A stretch of 7,223 nt of DNA from Flavobacterium sp. (GCA_024642295.1 JAHEBK010000082.1:1-7223); one strand, 5' to 3'. Positions 1-7,115 are shown, counted from the stretch's first letter. Translations and numbers: made by a program. The notes: a model not told the origin generated them from the letters alone.

Positions 1-195
1 AATTTCGTTTATTTTTAAAGGTTTGGATGCGCGATTTGCTGGAGAACTTTCGGTTTTCCAAGCTACTTTTTCTTGTTTTTGAATAATTTCTTCAGCGATG
101 GTATTCCATTCTTTGCAGGAATTACATTGTCCTTGCCATTTGGCAAATTGTGCTCCACAGTTTTGACAGAAAAACGTTGTTTTTACTTTTGACAT
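1..195 (-). CDS. radA: DNA repair protein RadA (Sms), N-terminal 65 residues only; continues past the left edge
   Basis: This is the start of RadA/Sms, a RecA-like ATPase that acts on branched recombination intermediates and helps extend heteroduplex DNA during repair. Only the N-terminal zinc-finger region lies in the window. It reads MSKVKTTFFCQNCG and then AKWQGQCNSCKEWNT, giving the four-cysteine pattern CxxC (residues 10 and 13) and CxxC (residues 28 and 31) followed by the typical KEWNT. The Walker A, KNRFG and Lon-like domains would lie further left, outside the window. The ATG overlaps the last base of the upstream hydrolase-like gene's stop codon (TAATG), so translation is probably coupled. 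The frame is open to the window edge with no break. The family is clear from the finger and its spacing. Confidence 0.95.
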   Translation of the reverse strand, partial: MSKVKTTFFCQNCGAQFAKWQGQCNSCKEWNTIAEEIIQKQEKVAWKTESSPANRASKPLKINEI

Positions 196-1337
196 TATTT
201 TTTTGAGGTTAAGCTTTTCATTTCGTCATATTTTGCAAACATCATGTCTTTGTTTAAGTCGCCAATGGCTTCTAATTGTGAGGCTCTTTGGTATCTTTGA
301 GCGGCTCTTTTAGGGTCTCCCATTTTTTCGTACATCAATCCCAATTGGTAATCGGATAACATGGTTTTAGGATAGTTTTTGTCAGCGATTTCAGCTAATT
401 TATCAAATTCTCCGTATGCTTTGTTTTTTAGAATTGCGGCTTCAATTGCTTTAAAATCATTGAGTCGAACAGGGATTTTTAAGCCCAATTTATTTGAAAT
501 GGCATCGTATTTTTTTATTAGATAATCGGTCTGTCCGCTTGGTAGTACAACAATTTTTTCTGAAAATTCAATTAATGAAATAGGTTTGTAACATTCAAAA
601 ATATGGTAAAGTGCCTTGGGAATGGAGTATAAAACCATTGAATAGTGAGTTGCATTTTCAATTACATCATATTTGTAAAAAACATTTTCATTTGGAATTA
701 ATTTGATGTTTTCGTCTAATGTTTTTGTTGATTCTTTTATTGTATTGGTGTCGGTATCAGCAATTGACTGATAATAAAAAACAGGTTTTTTGGTTTCAGA
801 TAATTTTCTGGAAATTCTTGTTTCCATTTCAGGCGCTAAATTTGGACTAAGCGAAATATAGGCATTAAAAAGAGAAGTGTCTTTGTAGAGAAAAAAGTTT
901 ATAAAGCCTGCTGTTAAATCATATCCTGCAATGATTTTAAATGAGGATGTTCGGTATTTTTTTTCAATAGTTGGTAATAAATCATTGGATATAAATTCAT
1001 AAAAAAGAGAAGCGTTTTTTGTAGGTAATCCGTCATTGGAGTTGTAGCTACAATCCGTTGTTCGTTCGTTATTCTGACTAATACCTACAACGATAACTTC
1101 AGGAAAATCATCCCAATGGGCACCGTAATTTAGTGCGCCATTAAAAGCATCAAATAAATAATCTCCATCTAATAAAATAAGGATTGGGTACCTTTTTGTT
1201 AGGTTTTTATCGTAAGAAGCAGGTAAACTGATGGTGATTTCTCTTGATTTACTTAAACTATTAGAAAAAAAAGTTTCTGTAGTTTTTTGTGAAAACACGG
1301 AAAAAGAAAGGAATAGAAAAAGAATTAATTTTTTCAT
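195..1337 (-). CDS. Secreted alpha/beta-hydrolase-fold (esterase D-like) protein with Asp at the nucleophile position and a C-terminal TPR-like tail
   Basis: The 380-residue protein begins with a signal peptide (MKKLILFLFLSFSVFSQ, cleavage likely near residue 16-17), so it is exported. Residues about 20-250 resemble the putative esterase family (PF00756; enterochelin esterase and esterase D relatives): an early strand with ISLPASY, then PILILLDGD at 51-59, VIVVGISQN at 81-89, the nucleophile-elbow region IIAGYDLTAGF at 135-145, and FNAYISLSPNL at 157-167. The elbow normally reads G-H-S-x-G-G; here it is G138-Y-D140-L-T, so the serine is replaced by Asp. A His in the expected late position (H231, NATHYSM) is kept. 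Residues about 295-355 (SDYQLGLMYEKMGDPKRAAQ region) look like a TPR helix pair. Substrate is unknown: it may be a non-catalytic relative or use Asp as nucleophile. The start is supported by an A-rich upstream stretch (GTCGCAAAAA) and the signal peptide. The gene abuts radA, but no shared function is evident. Confidence 0.85.
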   Translation of the reverse strand: MKKLILFLFLSFSVFSQKTTETFFSNSLSKSREITISLPASYDKNLTKRYPILILLDGDYLFDAFNGALNYGAHWDDFPEVIVVGISQNNERTTDCSYNSNDGLPTKNASLFYEFISNDLLPTIEKKYRTSSFKIIAGYDLTAGFINFFLYKDTSLFNAYISLSPNLAPEMETRISRKLSETKKPVFYYQSIADTDTNTIKESTKTLDENIKLIPNENVFYKYDVIENATHYSMVLYSIPKALYHIFECYKPISLIEFSEKIVVLPSGQTDYLIKKYDAISNKLGLKIPVRLNDFKAIEAAILKNKAYGEFDKLAEIADKNYPKTMLSDYQLGLMYEKMGDPKRAAQRYQRASQLEAIGDLNKDMMFAKYDEMKSLTSKK

Positions 1338-1515
1338 TTTTTGCGACTTTTTTAAGCAATTAACAGTTAGCTATAATTAAGTAGCAATATAATACTTATT
1401 TTAGAAAGTGTGAATGTAGGTTGATTAAGGGAATAAGGTTTTTTAATCATTAAAGTTTTTATCAATTGAGATTAAAAAAATTAGTGACTAAAAAATGATC
1501 TGCTTTTAGAAACGA
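1338..1515. other. AT-rich gap between panD and the hydrolase-like gene, with two small palindromes
   Basis: These 178 bases separate panD from the downstream gene on the same strand. Read on the minus strand, I see no full TAnnTTTG promoter core and no hairpin followed by a T run that would make a convincing terminator for panD. There are two short odd-centred palindromes, TTTAATCATTAAA at 1442-1454 and TTAGTGACTAA at 1481-1491. No small ORF with convincing features was seen. The hydrolase-like gene and radA may have their own promoter of a form I cannot recognise, or may be read through from panC-panD. Confidence 0.5.
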
Positions 1516-1866
1516 TTATGTTAACGAATTGTCATTTTCATTTGGGAAAATAATCCACGGTTTGAAGGTTTTGGCTTCTTCAAAATCTATTGTGGCATAG
1601 GAAATAATAATAATAATATCGTCTTTTTGAACTTTTCGAGCTGCTGGCCCATTAAGGGTTATTTCTCCTGAATTTCTTTCTCCTTTGATGGCGTAGGTGT
1701 CAAAACGTTCACCATTATTAATGTTAACAATGGCTACTTTCTCTCCCTCAATAATGTTTGAGGCTTCTAGCAGTGTTTCATCGATGGTAATACTGCCAAT
1801 ATAATTTAAATCGGCACCAGTAACTTTTACTCGATGGATTTTTGATTTTAATACTTGAATTTGCAT
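1516..1866 (-). CDS. panD: Aspartate 1-decarboxylase (pyruvoyl enzyme proenzyme)
   Basis: PanD decarboxylates L-aspartate to beta-alanine in the cytoplasm, supplying the second substrate of PanC. The 116-residue length fits the small proenzyme family. Self-cleavage is expected between G24 and S25 ([10 protein letters not shown]), and S25 becomes the pyruvoyl group. The other active-site residues known from the E. coli enzyme are in matching positions: K9 and H11 ([15 protein letters not shown] region), R54 and Y58 ([11 protein letters not shown]), and the N72-G-P-A-A loop. It lies 14 bases downstream of panC on the same strand, so the two are probably co-transcribed. A promoter-like match just upstream (1871-1903) could give panD an additional start. 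Nothing is missing or broken. Confidence 0.97.
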   Translation of the reverse strand: MQIQVLKSKIHRVKVTGADLNYIGSITIDETLLEASNIIEGEKVAIVNINNGERFDTYAIKGERNSGEITLNGPAARKVQKDDIIIIISYATIDFEEAKTFKPWIIFPNENDNSLT

Positions 1867-1870
1867 GGCA

Positions 1871-1903
1871 CAAAAGTAAATTATTTTAGTGATATGGTAT
1901 CAA
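1871..1903 (-). promoter_or_regulatory. Possible Bacteroidota-type promoter for panD (TTG-N22-TACTTTTG)
   Basis: On the minus strand TTG (1903-1901) and TACTTTTG (1878-1871) are separated by 22 bases, within the 17-23 range of the TTG...TAnnTTTG consensus. The -33 part lies in the end of panC. Transcription would start at about 1865-1867, at or next to the panD ATG, giving an almost leaderless message. Such matches arise by chance about once per several kilobases in DNA this AT-rich, so this is tentative. Confidence 0.3.
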
Positions 1904-2729
1904 TCAATCGGATATTATTAACAAATACGGCTATAAATGCGCGATATTTTTTATTTTTTGATTTCTTAATACACGGCAACAAAGTATCTTCTTCGGCTAT
2001 TTGAAAGTATTCTAATTCAAAGTTTGGGTTTTTATCAAAAACTGTTTTTACCCATTGCGTTACTTCTTCAGCATTTTTGGTTTGAAAGAGGATTTTGGCA
2101 TTATTTATTGTTTTGAAAATAATACTGGCTTCTTTTCTTTGTTCTGAAGATAACCTTTCGTTTCTAGAGCTCATTGCTAATCCATTTTCTTCCCGATGAA
2201 TGGGACATCCAATAATGTTAACTGGTAGGTTGCTTTTTTGAGTCATTTTCTTGACAATTTGTAATTGCTGGAAATCTTTTTCACCAAAATAAGCATTGGT
2301 GGGTGTTACAATTTCGAATAAGCGTTTAACAATAGTGCCAACTCCGTCAAAATGGCCAGGTCTAAATTTTCCTTCCATCTGATTTTCTAATCCTTCAAAA
2401 TCAAAAGTTTCCGATTGAATGTTGCCTTCGTAAATATCTTCAACAGAGGGAGCGTATACAATAATATCGGAGTCCAAAGATTCAATTTTTTTAGTGTCTG
2501 CTTCGAGTGTTCTAGGGTATTTTGAAAGGTCTTCAGGATTATTGAATTGTGTAGGATTTACAAAAATACTGACAACTGTTATTTGATTATTATCTAATGA
2601 TTGTTGCATCAAAGAAAGGTGCCCCTGATGTAATGCGCCCATTGTGGGAACAAAGCCAATGGTTAAATTTTCATTTTCAATAGACTTTAAATAAGTCCTC
2701 AAAGCTGCTTTTCCGTAGAAAATAGGCAT
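1881..2729 (-). CDS. panC: Pantothenate synthetase (pantoate--beta-alanine ligase)
   Basis: PanC joins D-pantoate to beta-alanine using ATP, through a pantoyl-adenylate intermediate, to give pantothenate. With the start chosen here it has 282 residues, close to E. coli PanC (283). Motifs in order: [12 protein letters not shown] with the HxGH pair H34/H37 (nucleotidyltransferase signature), IFVNPTQF at 55-62 (pantoate pocket), [12 protein letters not shown] at 120-131, FGEKDFQQ at 148-155, and MSSRN at 186-190 (the KMSKS equivalent). A longer frame begins at 2759 and adds MFALNFNKTA. I prefer the ATG at 2729 because the distance from it to PTMG equals that in E. coli PanC, and because a TAnnTTTG promoter box covers the upstream ATG. 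panD follows 14 bases downstream and supplies beta-alanine. The gene is intact. Confidence 0.97.
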   Translation of the reverse strand: MPIFYGKAALRTYLKSIENENLTIGFVPTMGALHQGHLSLMQQSLDNNQITVVSIFVNPTQFNNPEDLSKYPRTLEADTKKIESLDSDIIVYAPSVEDIYEGNIQSETFDFEGLENQMEGKFRPGHFDGVGTIVKRLFEIVTPTNAYFGEKDFQQLQIVKKMTQKSNLPVNIIGCPIHREENGLAMSSRNERLSSEQRKEASIIFKTINNAKILFQTKNAEEVTQWVKTVFDKNPNFELEYFQIAEEDTLLPCIKKSKNKKYRAFIAVFVNNIRLIDTISLK

Positions 2730-2752
2730 GGCTGTTTTATTAAAATTAAGTG

Positions 2753-2784
2753 CAAACATAATATTTTAGTTAATAACTGCATAA
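2753..2784 (-). promoter_or_regulatory. Probable panC-panD promoter (TTA-N21-TATGTTTG)
   Basis: TATGTTTG at 2760-2753 on the minus strand matches the Bacteroidota -7 core TAnnTTTG exactly. A TTA at 2784-2782, 21 bases upstream, is a two-of-three match to the -33 TTG. Transcription would start at about 2746-2749, giving a leader of about 20 bases before the ATG at 2729. The box includes the upstream ATG at 2759, so that ATG would not be in the transcript from this promoter. Confidence 0.5.
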
Positions 2785-2799
2785 ATTTTTGTAATTTTG
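2770..2799 (+). promoter_or_regulatory. Probable promoter of the plus-strand operon (TTA-N19-TAATTTTG)
   Basis: TAATTTTG at 2792-2799 is an exact TAnnTTTG match, and TTA at 2770-2772 sits 19 bases upstream as a partial -33 element. Transcription would start near 2804-2806, about 32 bases before the ATG at 2838. It overlaps the opposing panC promoter across 2770-2784. Confidence 0.5.
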
Positions 2800-2837
2800 C
2801 GTGGTTTTTATTGCCAATAAATAAAGCAAATTACAAT

Positions 2838-3644
2838 ATGAAAGACAAGAGGATATTATATGTATCATCTGAAGTGGTGCCTTATCTTGCTGAAAATGAA
2901 GTTTCTTTGATGTCTTACGATGTTCCGAAGATGGTAAATGATCAAGGAGGGCAAATCAGGATTTTTATGCCGAGATACGGAAATATAAATGAGAGAAGAC
3001 ATCAATTACATGAAGTAATTAGACTTTCTGGTATGAATCTGGTGGTGAATGATTTAGATATGCCATTGATTATTAAAGTGGCTTCAATTCCAAAAGAAAG
3101 AATTCAGGTTTATTTTATCGATAACGATGAGTATTTTAAAAGAAAAGCAACTTTTGCTGACGAAGAAGGAGTTTTGTATCCAGACAATGATGAACGTGCT
3201 ATTTTCTTTGCTAAAGGAGTTGTGGAAACTGTTAAGAAGTTAAATTGGGTTCCTGATATTATTCATGTGCATGGTTGGATGGCAGCAATGTTGCCAATTT
3301 ACATGAAGCATTTTTACAAAAATGAAGCCTTATTTTCAGATACTAAAATAGTTACTTCAGTATATGGACAATCATTTGAAGGAACATTAGATGCAGAAAT
3401 GATTAATAAAGTTCAGCTTGATGGAGTTCCAGCCGATTCTGTTTCGGATTTAGCTAGCCCTGATTATGAAAACATTATAAAAGCAACAGTTAAACATTCA
3501 GATGGGGTGATTATTGCCTCGGATAGTCTTTCATCAAGTTTAACAAAATTTATAGAATCTTCAGGTAAACCTTTTTTACCTTTCGTGCCTAAAGATACGT
3601 TTGCGGAAGCATATAGTAATTTTTACAATAATGAAATTCTATAA
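2838..3644 (+). CDS. Glycogen/starch synthase N-terminal-domain (GT5-like) protein, half length
   Basis: This 268-residue protein resembles only the N-terminal Rossmann half of GT5 glycogen synthases (PF08323): RILYVSSEVVPYL at 5-17, IRIFMPRYGNINERR at 40-54, the IQVYFIDNDEYF strand at 89-100, PDNDERAIFFAKGV at 115-128, PDIIHVHGWMAAMLPIY at 139-155, and TSVYGQSFEGTL at 173-184. GT5 enzymes usually have about 470-490 residues; the C-terminal half that binds the nucleotide sugar is absent, and no remnant follows before the next gene. The KTGGL motif near the N-terminus is replaced by AENEVSLMSYDVPK, and HxHDW reads HVHGW. Glycogen synthase activity is therefore doubtful, although such proteins are often labelled that way. 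A TTG at 2811 would add nine residues, but the ATG at 2838 has the usual A-rich upstream sequence and fits the family start (MKDKRILYVSSE). It is the first gene of the operon with the DUF4270 lipoprotein and glmS. Its function is unknown. Confidence 0.85.
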   Translation: MKDKRILYVSSEVVPYLAENEVSLMSYDVPKMVNDQGGQIRIFMPRYGNINERRHQLHEVIRLSGMNLVVNDLDMPLIIKVASIPKERIQVYFIDNDEYFKRKATFADEEGVLYPDNDERAIFFAKGVVETVKKLNWVPDIIHVHGWMAAMLPIYMKHFYKNEALFSDTKIVTSVYGQSFEGTLDAEMINKVQLDGVPADSVSDLASPDYENIIKATVKHSDGVIIASDSLSSSLTKFIESSGKPFLPFVPKDTFAEAYSNFYNNEIL

Positions 3645-3663
3645 TTAAACTTTTATATTAAAT

Positions 3664-5235
3664 ATGTACAATAATTCTTTTTTCAAGAAAGTTCTTTTCA
3701 TTTGTAGTGTTTTTTTAGTGTGTTCTTGTGATAAAGATTATAATTCCATTGGAGATAGTTTGGTAGGAGGAAATCATTTTATTTTTGATAATTATACTTC
3801 AGAAGTAGTGGTTTATAACCAAAACATAACAGCTGTACAGTCTAATAATCAAGCGGTGAATCCTCTAGGGATATATGAAGACCCAAATTTTGGTACTACA
3901 ACAGCTAATTTTGTTACACAGTTATCATTAGCAGCAACTAAAACCTCTTTTGTGAATGCAGCTACAGTTGCAGTTGACAGTGTTGTTCTTTCAATTCCTT
4001 ATTTTGTAGATGCTACACAAACTAAAGCTAAAGATACAGGTGGTTTCAATTATGTGTTGGATTCTATATATGGAAGTGAGACCGGTAAATTAAAATTAAG
4101 TGTTTTTCGTTCAGATTTTTATTTAAGAAATTTAGATCCAATTGGGGGTTTTGTAAATGCTCAGAAATATTATACAGATCAAAATTCTGTTTTTAATAGT
4201 TTTAAAATTGGAGCAAAGTTAAATGATGCATCTGTTGTAGGACAAAATGATGAGTTCTATTTCAACAAAGCGCAACAAGTCAATACAATAATTACTGATG
4301 GTGTTACTTCAACTAGTTATACCGCTCCAGCAATGGTTTTAAATCTTAATAAAAATTATTTTAAAACCGAGATACTTGATGCTGTGACTTCTGGGAAATT
4401 GGCTTCAAATGATGTTTTTAGAGATTATTTTAAGGGTTTGTACTTTCAAGTAGAAAAATCGGGGGCTAATGCAAGCGCACTCTCGATGATGAATTTTGCA
4501 GGAGGAACTGTAACTATTTACTACAAAGATGATATTTCTACTACAGACACTACGAGAAAGCAAAATACAATTGTTCTTAACATGACTGGTAATACTGTTA
4601 GTTTATTAGAACAAACTAATTTAAAGGCAGCTTACACTACCGCAATTGGAGCTGCAAACAAGAATGAAGGCGACCCTAAGTTATATGTAAAAGGTGGTGA
4701 AGGCTCAATGGCTGTTGTTAAACTTTTTAATAATGGAGAATTAGAGACGTTAAAAAGTAGAGGATGGTTAGTGAATGAAGCTAATTTGGTTTTTCATGTG
4801 GATAAAGATAGTTACGCAGGGAATGATATGCCACAACGTCTGTATCTTTATGATTTTACTAATAAAAGACCAATTTTGGATTATTTGGATTCATCAACTG
4901 GTGCAACACCTAAGAAAGGTAAAATTACTTATGGTGGTATTTTAACTAAGGATATTTCAGGGGATTATTATTATAAATTTAGAATTACGAATCATGTTCG
5001 TAATTTGATTCAAAAAGATTCCATCAACAGAGAATTAGGCTTAGTGGTTACAGAGAATATTAACAATGTTGCTAATGCTAGATTGAAATCCGAAACGACT
5101 GAGTTTTCTCGTGTTCCTCAAGCATCTGTGATGAATCCGCTAGGTATTATTTTATTTGGAAATAACATTCCTTTTGGAGATCCAAATTATGATAAGCGCT
5201 TGAAATTAGAAATTTATTATACTAAACCAAATTAA
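3664..5235 (+). CDS. DUF4270 family lipoprotein
   Basis: A 523-residue exported lipoprotein. The N-terminus has KK, a hydrophobic stretch (VLFICSVFLVCS) and a lipobox ending V19-C-S-C22, so C22 is the likely lipidated residue. The following DKD is acidic and could act as the Bacteroidota surface-export signal, which is an inference. The remainder resembles DUF4270 (PF14092), found in Bacteroidota: DYNSIGDSLVGG at 25-36, NPLGIYEDPNFGTTTANF at 66-83, DSVVLSIPYF at 105-114, later LYLYDF, ITYGGIL and VMNPLGIILFGNN, and the ending RLKLEIYYTKPN. No enzymatic motif is visible; the sequence is rich in Asn, Thr and short beta-type segments. It starts 19 bases after the preceding gene and ends 9 bases before glmS, so it is almost certainly in the same transcript. 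Its role is unknown; an outer-membrane or cell-surface location is likely. Confidence 0.88.
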   Translation: MYNNSFFKKVLFICSVFLVCSCDKDYNSIGDSLVGGNHFIFDNYTSEVVVYNQNITAVQSNNQAVNPLGIYEDPNFGTTTANFVTQLSLAATKTSFVNAATVAVDSVVLSIPYFVDATQTKAKDTGGFNYVLDSIYGSETGKLKLSVFRSDFYLRNLDPIGGFVNAQKYYTDQNSVFNSFKIGAKLNDASVVGQNDEFYFNKAQQVNTIITDGVTSTSYTAPAMVLNLNKNYFKTEILDAVTSGKLASNDVFRDYFKGLYFQVEKSGANASALSMMNFAGGTVTIYYKDDISTTDTTRKQNTIVLNMTGNTVSLLEQTNLKAAYTTAIGAANKNEGDPKLYVKGGEGSMAVVKLFNNGELETLKSRGWLVNEANLVFHVDKDSYAGNDMPQRLYLYDFTNKRPILDYLDSSTGATPKKGKITYGGILTKDISGDYYYKFRITNHVRNLIQKDSINRELGLVVTENINNVANARLKSETTEFSRVPQASVMNPLGIILFGNNIPFGDPNYDKRLKLEIYYTKPN

Positions 5236-5244
5236 TCTAGATAT

Positions 5245-7092
5245 ATGTGTGGAATTGTAGGATATATAGGTCATAGAGAGGCGTACCCAATTGTAATAAA
5301 AGGGTTAAAACGTTTAGAATATAGAGGATACGATAGTGCAGGGGTGATGACATTCGATGGAGAATCTATTTCTGTTTGTAAAACCAAAGGAAAAGTAGCT
5401 GATCTTGAAGCTAAAGCTGATGCTGAAAGTAATAGTAATGGCTCTATAGGTATGGGACATACACGTTGGGCAACTCACGGTGTGCCTAATGATGTGAATT
5501 CGCATCCACATGTTTCTAATTCAGGTAACTTAGTTATTATTCATAACGGTATTATTGAAAATTATGCTCCATTAAAAGAAGAGTTAATTAATAGAGGTTA
5601 TGCTTTTAAATCAGATACAGATACTGAAGTCTTGGTAAATCTTATTGAAGAAATTCAAAAGAATGAAAATTTAAAGATAGGTAAGGCTGTTCAAGTTGCA
5701 CTTAATCAAGTAGTAGGTGCTTATGCGATTGCTGTATTTGATAAAACCAGACCTTCAGAAATTGTTGTGGCTCGTTTAGGTAGTCCATTGGCTATTGGTG
5801 TAGGTGAAGGGGAATATTTTATTGCTTCAGACGCTTCTCCTTTTATTGAATATACCTCGAATGCGGTATATTTAGAGGATGGAGAAATTGCAATTATTAG
5901 AAAAGACCAACCTTTAAAGGTTAAAAAAATACATGATGATTCTTCGGTAGATCCTTATATTCAACAGTTACAAATGAATTTGGAACAAATTGAAAAGGGG
6001 GGCTATGATCATTTTATGATGAAAGAAATCTTTGAGCAACCAAATGTAATTAAAGATACCTATAGAGGAAGATTACATGCTGATAAAGGATTGATTCAAA
6101 TGGCAGGGATTGAGGATAACCTTGAGAAATTCCTAAATGCTAAGCGTATCATTATCATTGCATGTGGTACTTCATGGCATGCTGGTTTAGTTGCAGAGTA
6201 TATTTTTGAAGAATTTGCCCGAATATCTGTTGAGGTAGAGTATGCATCAGAGTTTAGATATCGTAATCCAATCATTAATAAGGATGATGTTGTTATTGCA
6301 ATTTCACAATCAGGGGAAACGGCTGATACCATGGCTGCAATTAAGTTGGCAAAAGAAGCTGGTGCGTTTGTTTTTGGAGTTTGTAACGTAGTAGGGTCTT
6401 CCATTTCTAGAGAAACTCATGCAGGAGCTTATACTCATGCTGGTCCTGAGATTGGTGTGGCTTCAACAAAAGCGTTTACCACTCAGATTACTGTTTTGAC
6501 AATGATTGCACTTCGTTTAGCAAAAGCTAAAGGAACGTTGTCTCATTCTGATTTTCATCGTTATTTGTTAGAATTAGAGCTAATCCCTGAAAAGGTTAAA
6601 GAAGCTCTAGAAACGAATGAAATAGCAAAAGAAATTGCTGCTACTTTTAAAGAAGTTTCTAATTGTTTGTATTTAGGTAGAGGTTACAATTTTCCAGTGG
6701 CACTAGAAGGTGCATTAAAATTAAAAGAAATTTCATACATACATGCTGAAGGTTATCCTGCAGCTGAAATGAAGCACGGTCCTATTGCTTTAATTGATGA
6801 GAATATGCCAGTTATTGTAGTGGCTCCTATTCAAGGACATTACGATAAAATTGTAAGTAATATTCAGGAAATTAAGTCAAGAAGCGGAAGGATAATTGCC
6901 GTTGTTACTAAAGGTGATACTGAGGTTAGAAAATTAGCAGATTTTGTTATTGAAATCCCTGAAACTTCTGATGCATTATCTCCTTTGATTACAACGATTC
7001 CGTTGCAATTATTGTCTTATCATATTGCTGTTTTAAGGGAATGTAATGTAGATCAGCCTCGTAACTTAGCAAAATCGGTTACGGTTGAATAA
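5245..7092 (+). CDS. glmS: Glutamine--fructose-6-phosphate aminotransferase (isomerizing)
   Basis: GlmS converts fructose-6-phosphate and glutamine to glucosamine-6-phosphate, the first step toward UDP-GlcNAc for peptidoglycan and LPS. At 615 residues it is full length (E. coli 609). The N-terminal class II amidotransferase domain has the C2 nucleophile (MCGIVGYIG), EYRGYDSAG at 25-33, HTRWATHG at 72-79, HNGIIENY at 100-107 and SDTDTE at 123-128. Two SIS sugar-isomerase domains follow: CGTSWHAG at 307-314, SQSGETADT at 354-362, ASTKAFTTQ at 406-414, then EGALKLKE at 488-495 with E495, KHGPIALID with H511, and K610 in the C-terminal NLAKSVTVE. These match the E. coli catalytic residues E488, H504 and K603. 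The 9-base gap after the lipoprotein gene leaves no room for a glmS ribozyme directly upstream. No motif is missing. Confidence 0.98.
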   Translation: MCGIVGYIGHREAYPIVIKGLKRLEYRGYDSAGVMTFDGESISVCKTKGKVADLEAKADAESNSNGSIGMGHTRWATHGVPNDVNSHPHVSNSGNLVIIHNGIIENYAPLKEELINRGYAFKSDTDTEVLVNLIEEIQKNENLKIGKAVQVALNQVVGAYAIAVFDKTRPSEIVVARLGSPLAIGVGEGEYFIASDASPFIEYTSNAVYLEDGEIAIIRKDQPLKVKKIHDDSSVDPYIQQLQMNLEQIEKGGYDHFMMKEIFEQPNVIKDTYRGRLHADKGLIQMAGIEDNLEKFLNAKRIIIIACGTSWHAGLVAEYIFEEFARISVEVEYASEFRYRNPIINKDDVVIAISQSGETADTMAAIKLAKEAGAFVFGVCNVVGSSISRETHAGAYTHAGPEIGVASTKAFTTQITVLTMIALRLAKAKGTLSHSDFHRYLLELELIPEKVKEALETNEIAKEIAATFKEVSNCLYLGRGYNFPVALEGALKLKEISYIHAEGYPAAEMKHGPIALIDENMPVIVVAPIQGHYDKIVSNIQEIKSRSGRIIAVVTKGDTEVRKLADFVIEIPETSDALSPLITTIPLQLLSYHIAVLRECNVDQPRNLAKSVTVE

Positions 7093-7115
7093 GTTTGTAT
7101 TACCTACTTATGATC

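Noticed and set aside
27..1943. ATGCGCG heptamer at 27-33 and 1937-1943, shared with the palindrome at 7200-7211
   Set aside because: The first two copies lie in radA and panC, where they encode an Arg-Ala pair on the minus strand, and they are not palindromic beyond the core. Chance and codon use suffice.
2811..2837. TTG start giving a nine-residue longer GT5-like protein
   Set aside because: The TTG is only a few bases past the predicted transcript start, the extra residues do not fit the family, and the ATG at 2838 has the usual A-rich upstream sequence.
5236..5244. glmS ribozyme upstream of glmS
   Set aside because: The ribozyme, known mainly from Firmicutes, needs well over 100 bases of noncoding leader. 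Only nine bases separate glmS from the gene before it.
5314..5511. 65-codon open frame on the minus strand inside glmS
   Set aside because: It lies opposite the conserved amidotransferase domain of GlmS, has no recognisable motif, and is explained as a shadow of the real gene.
6096..6404. 102-codon open frame on the minus strand inside glmS
   Set aside because: It lies opposite the first SIS domain, and its composition and lack of a family resemblance mark it as a shadow.
7090..7097. TAAGTTTG, a promoter-core match overlapping the glmS stop
   Set aside because: No TTG lies at the proper distance upstream, and a strong terminator follows 19 bases later, so a promoter here would be unproductive.
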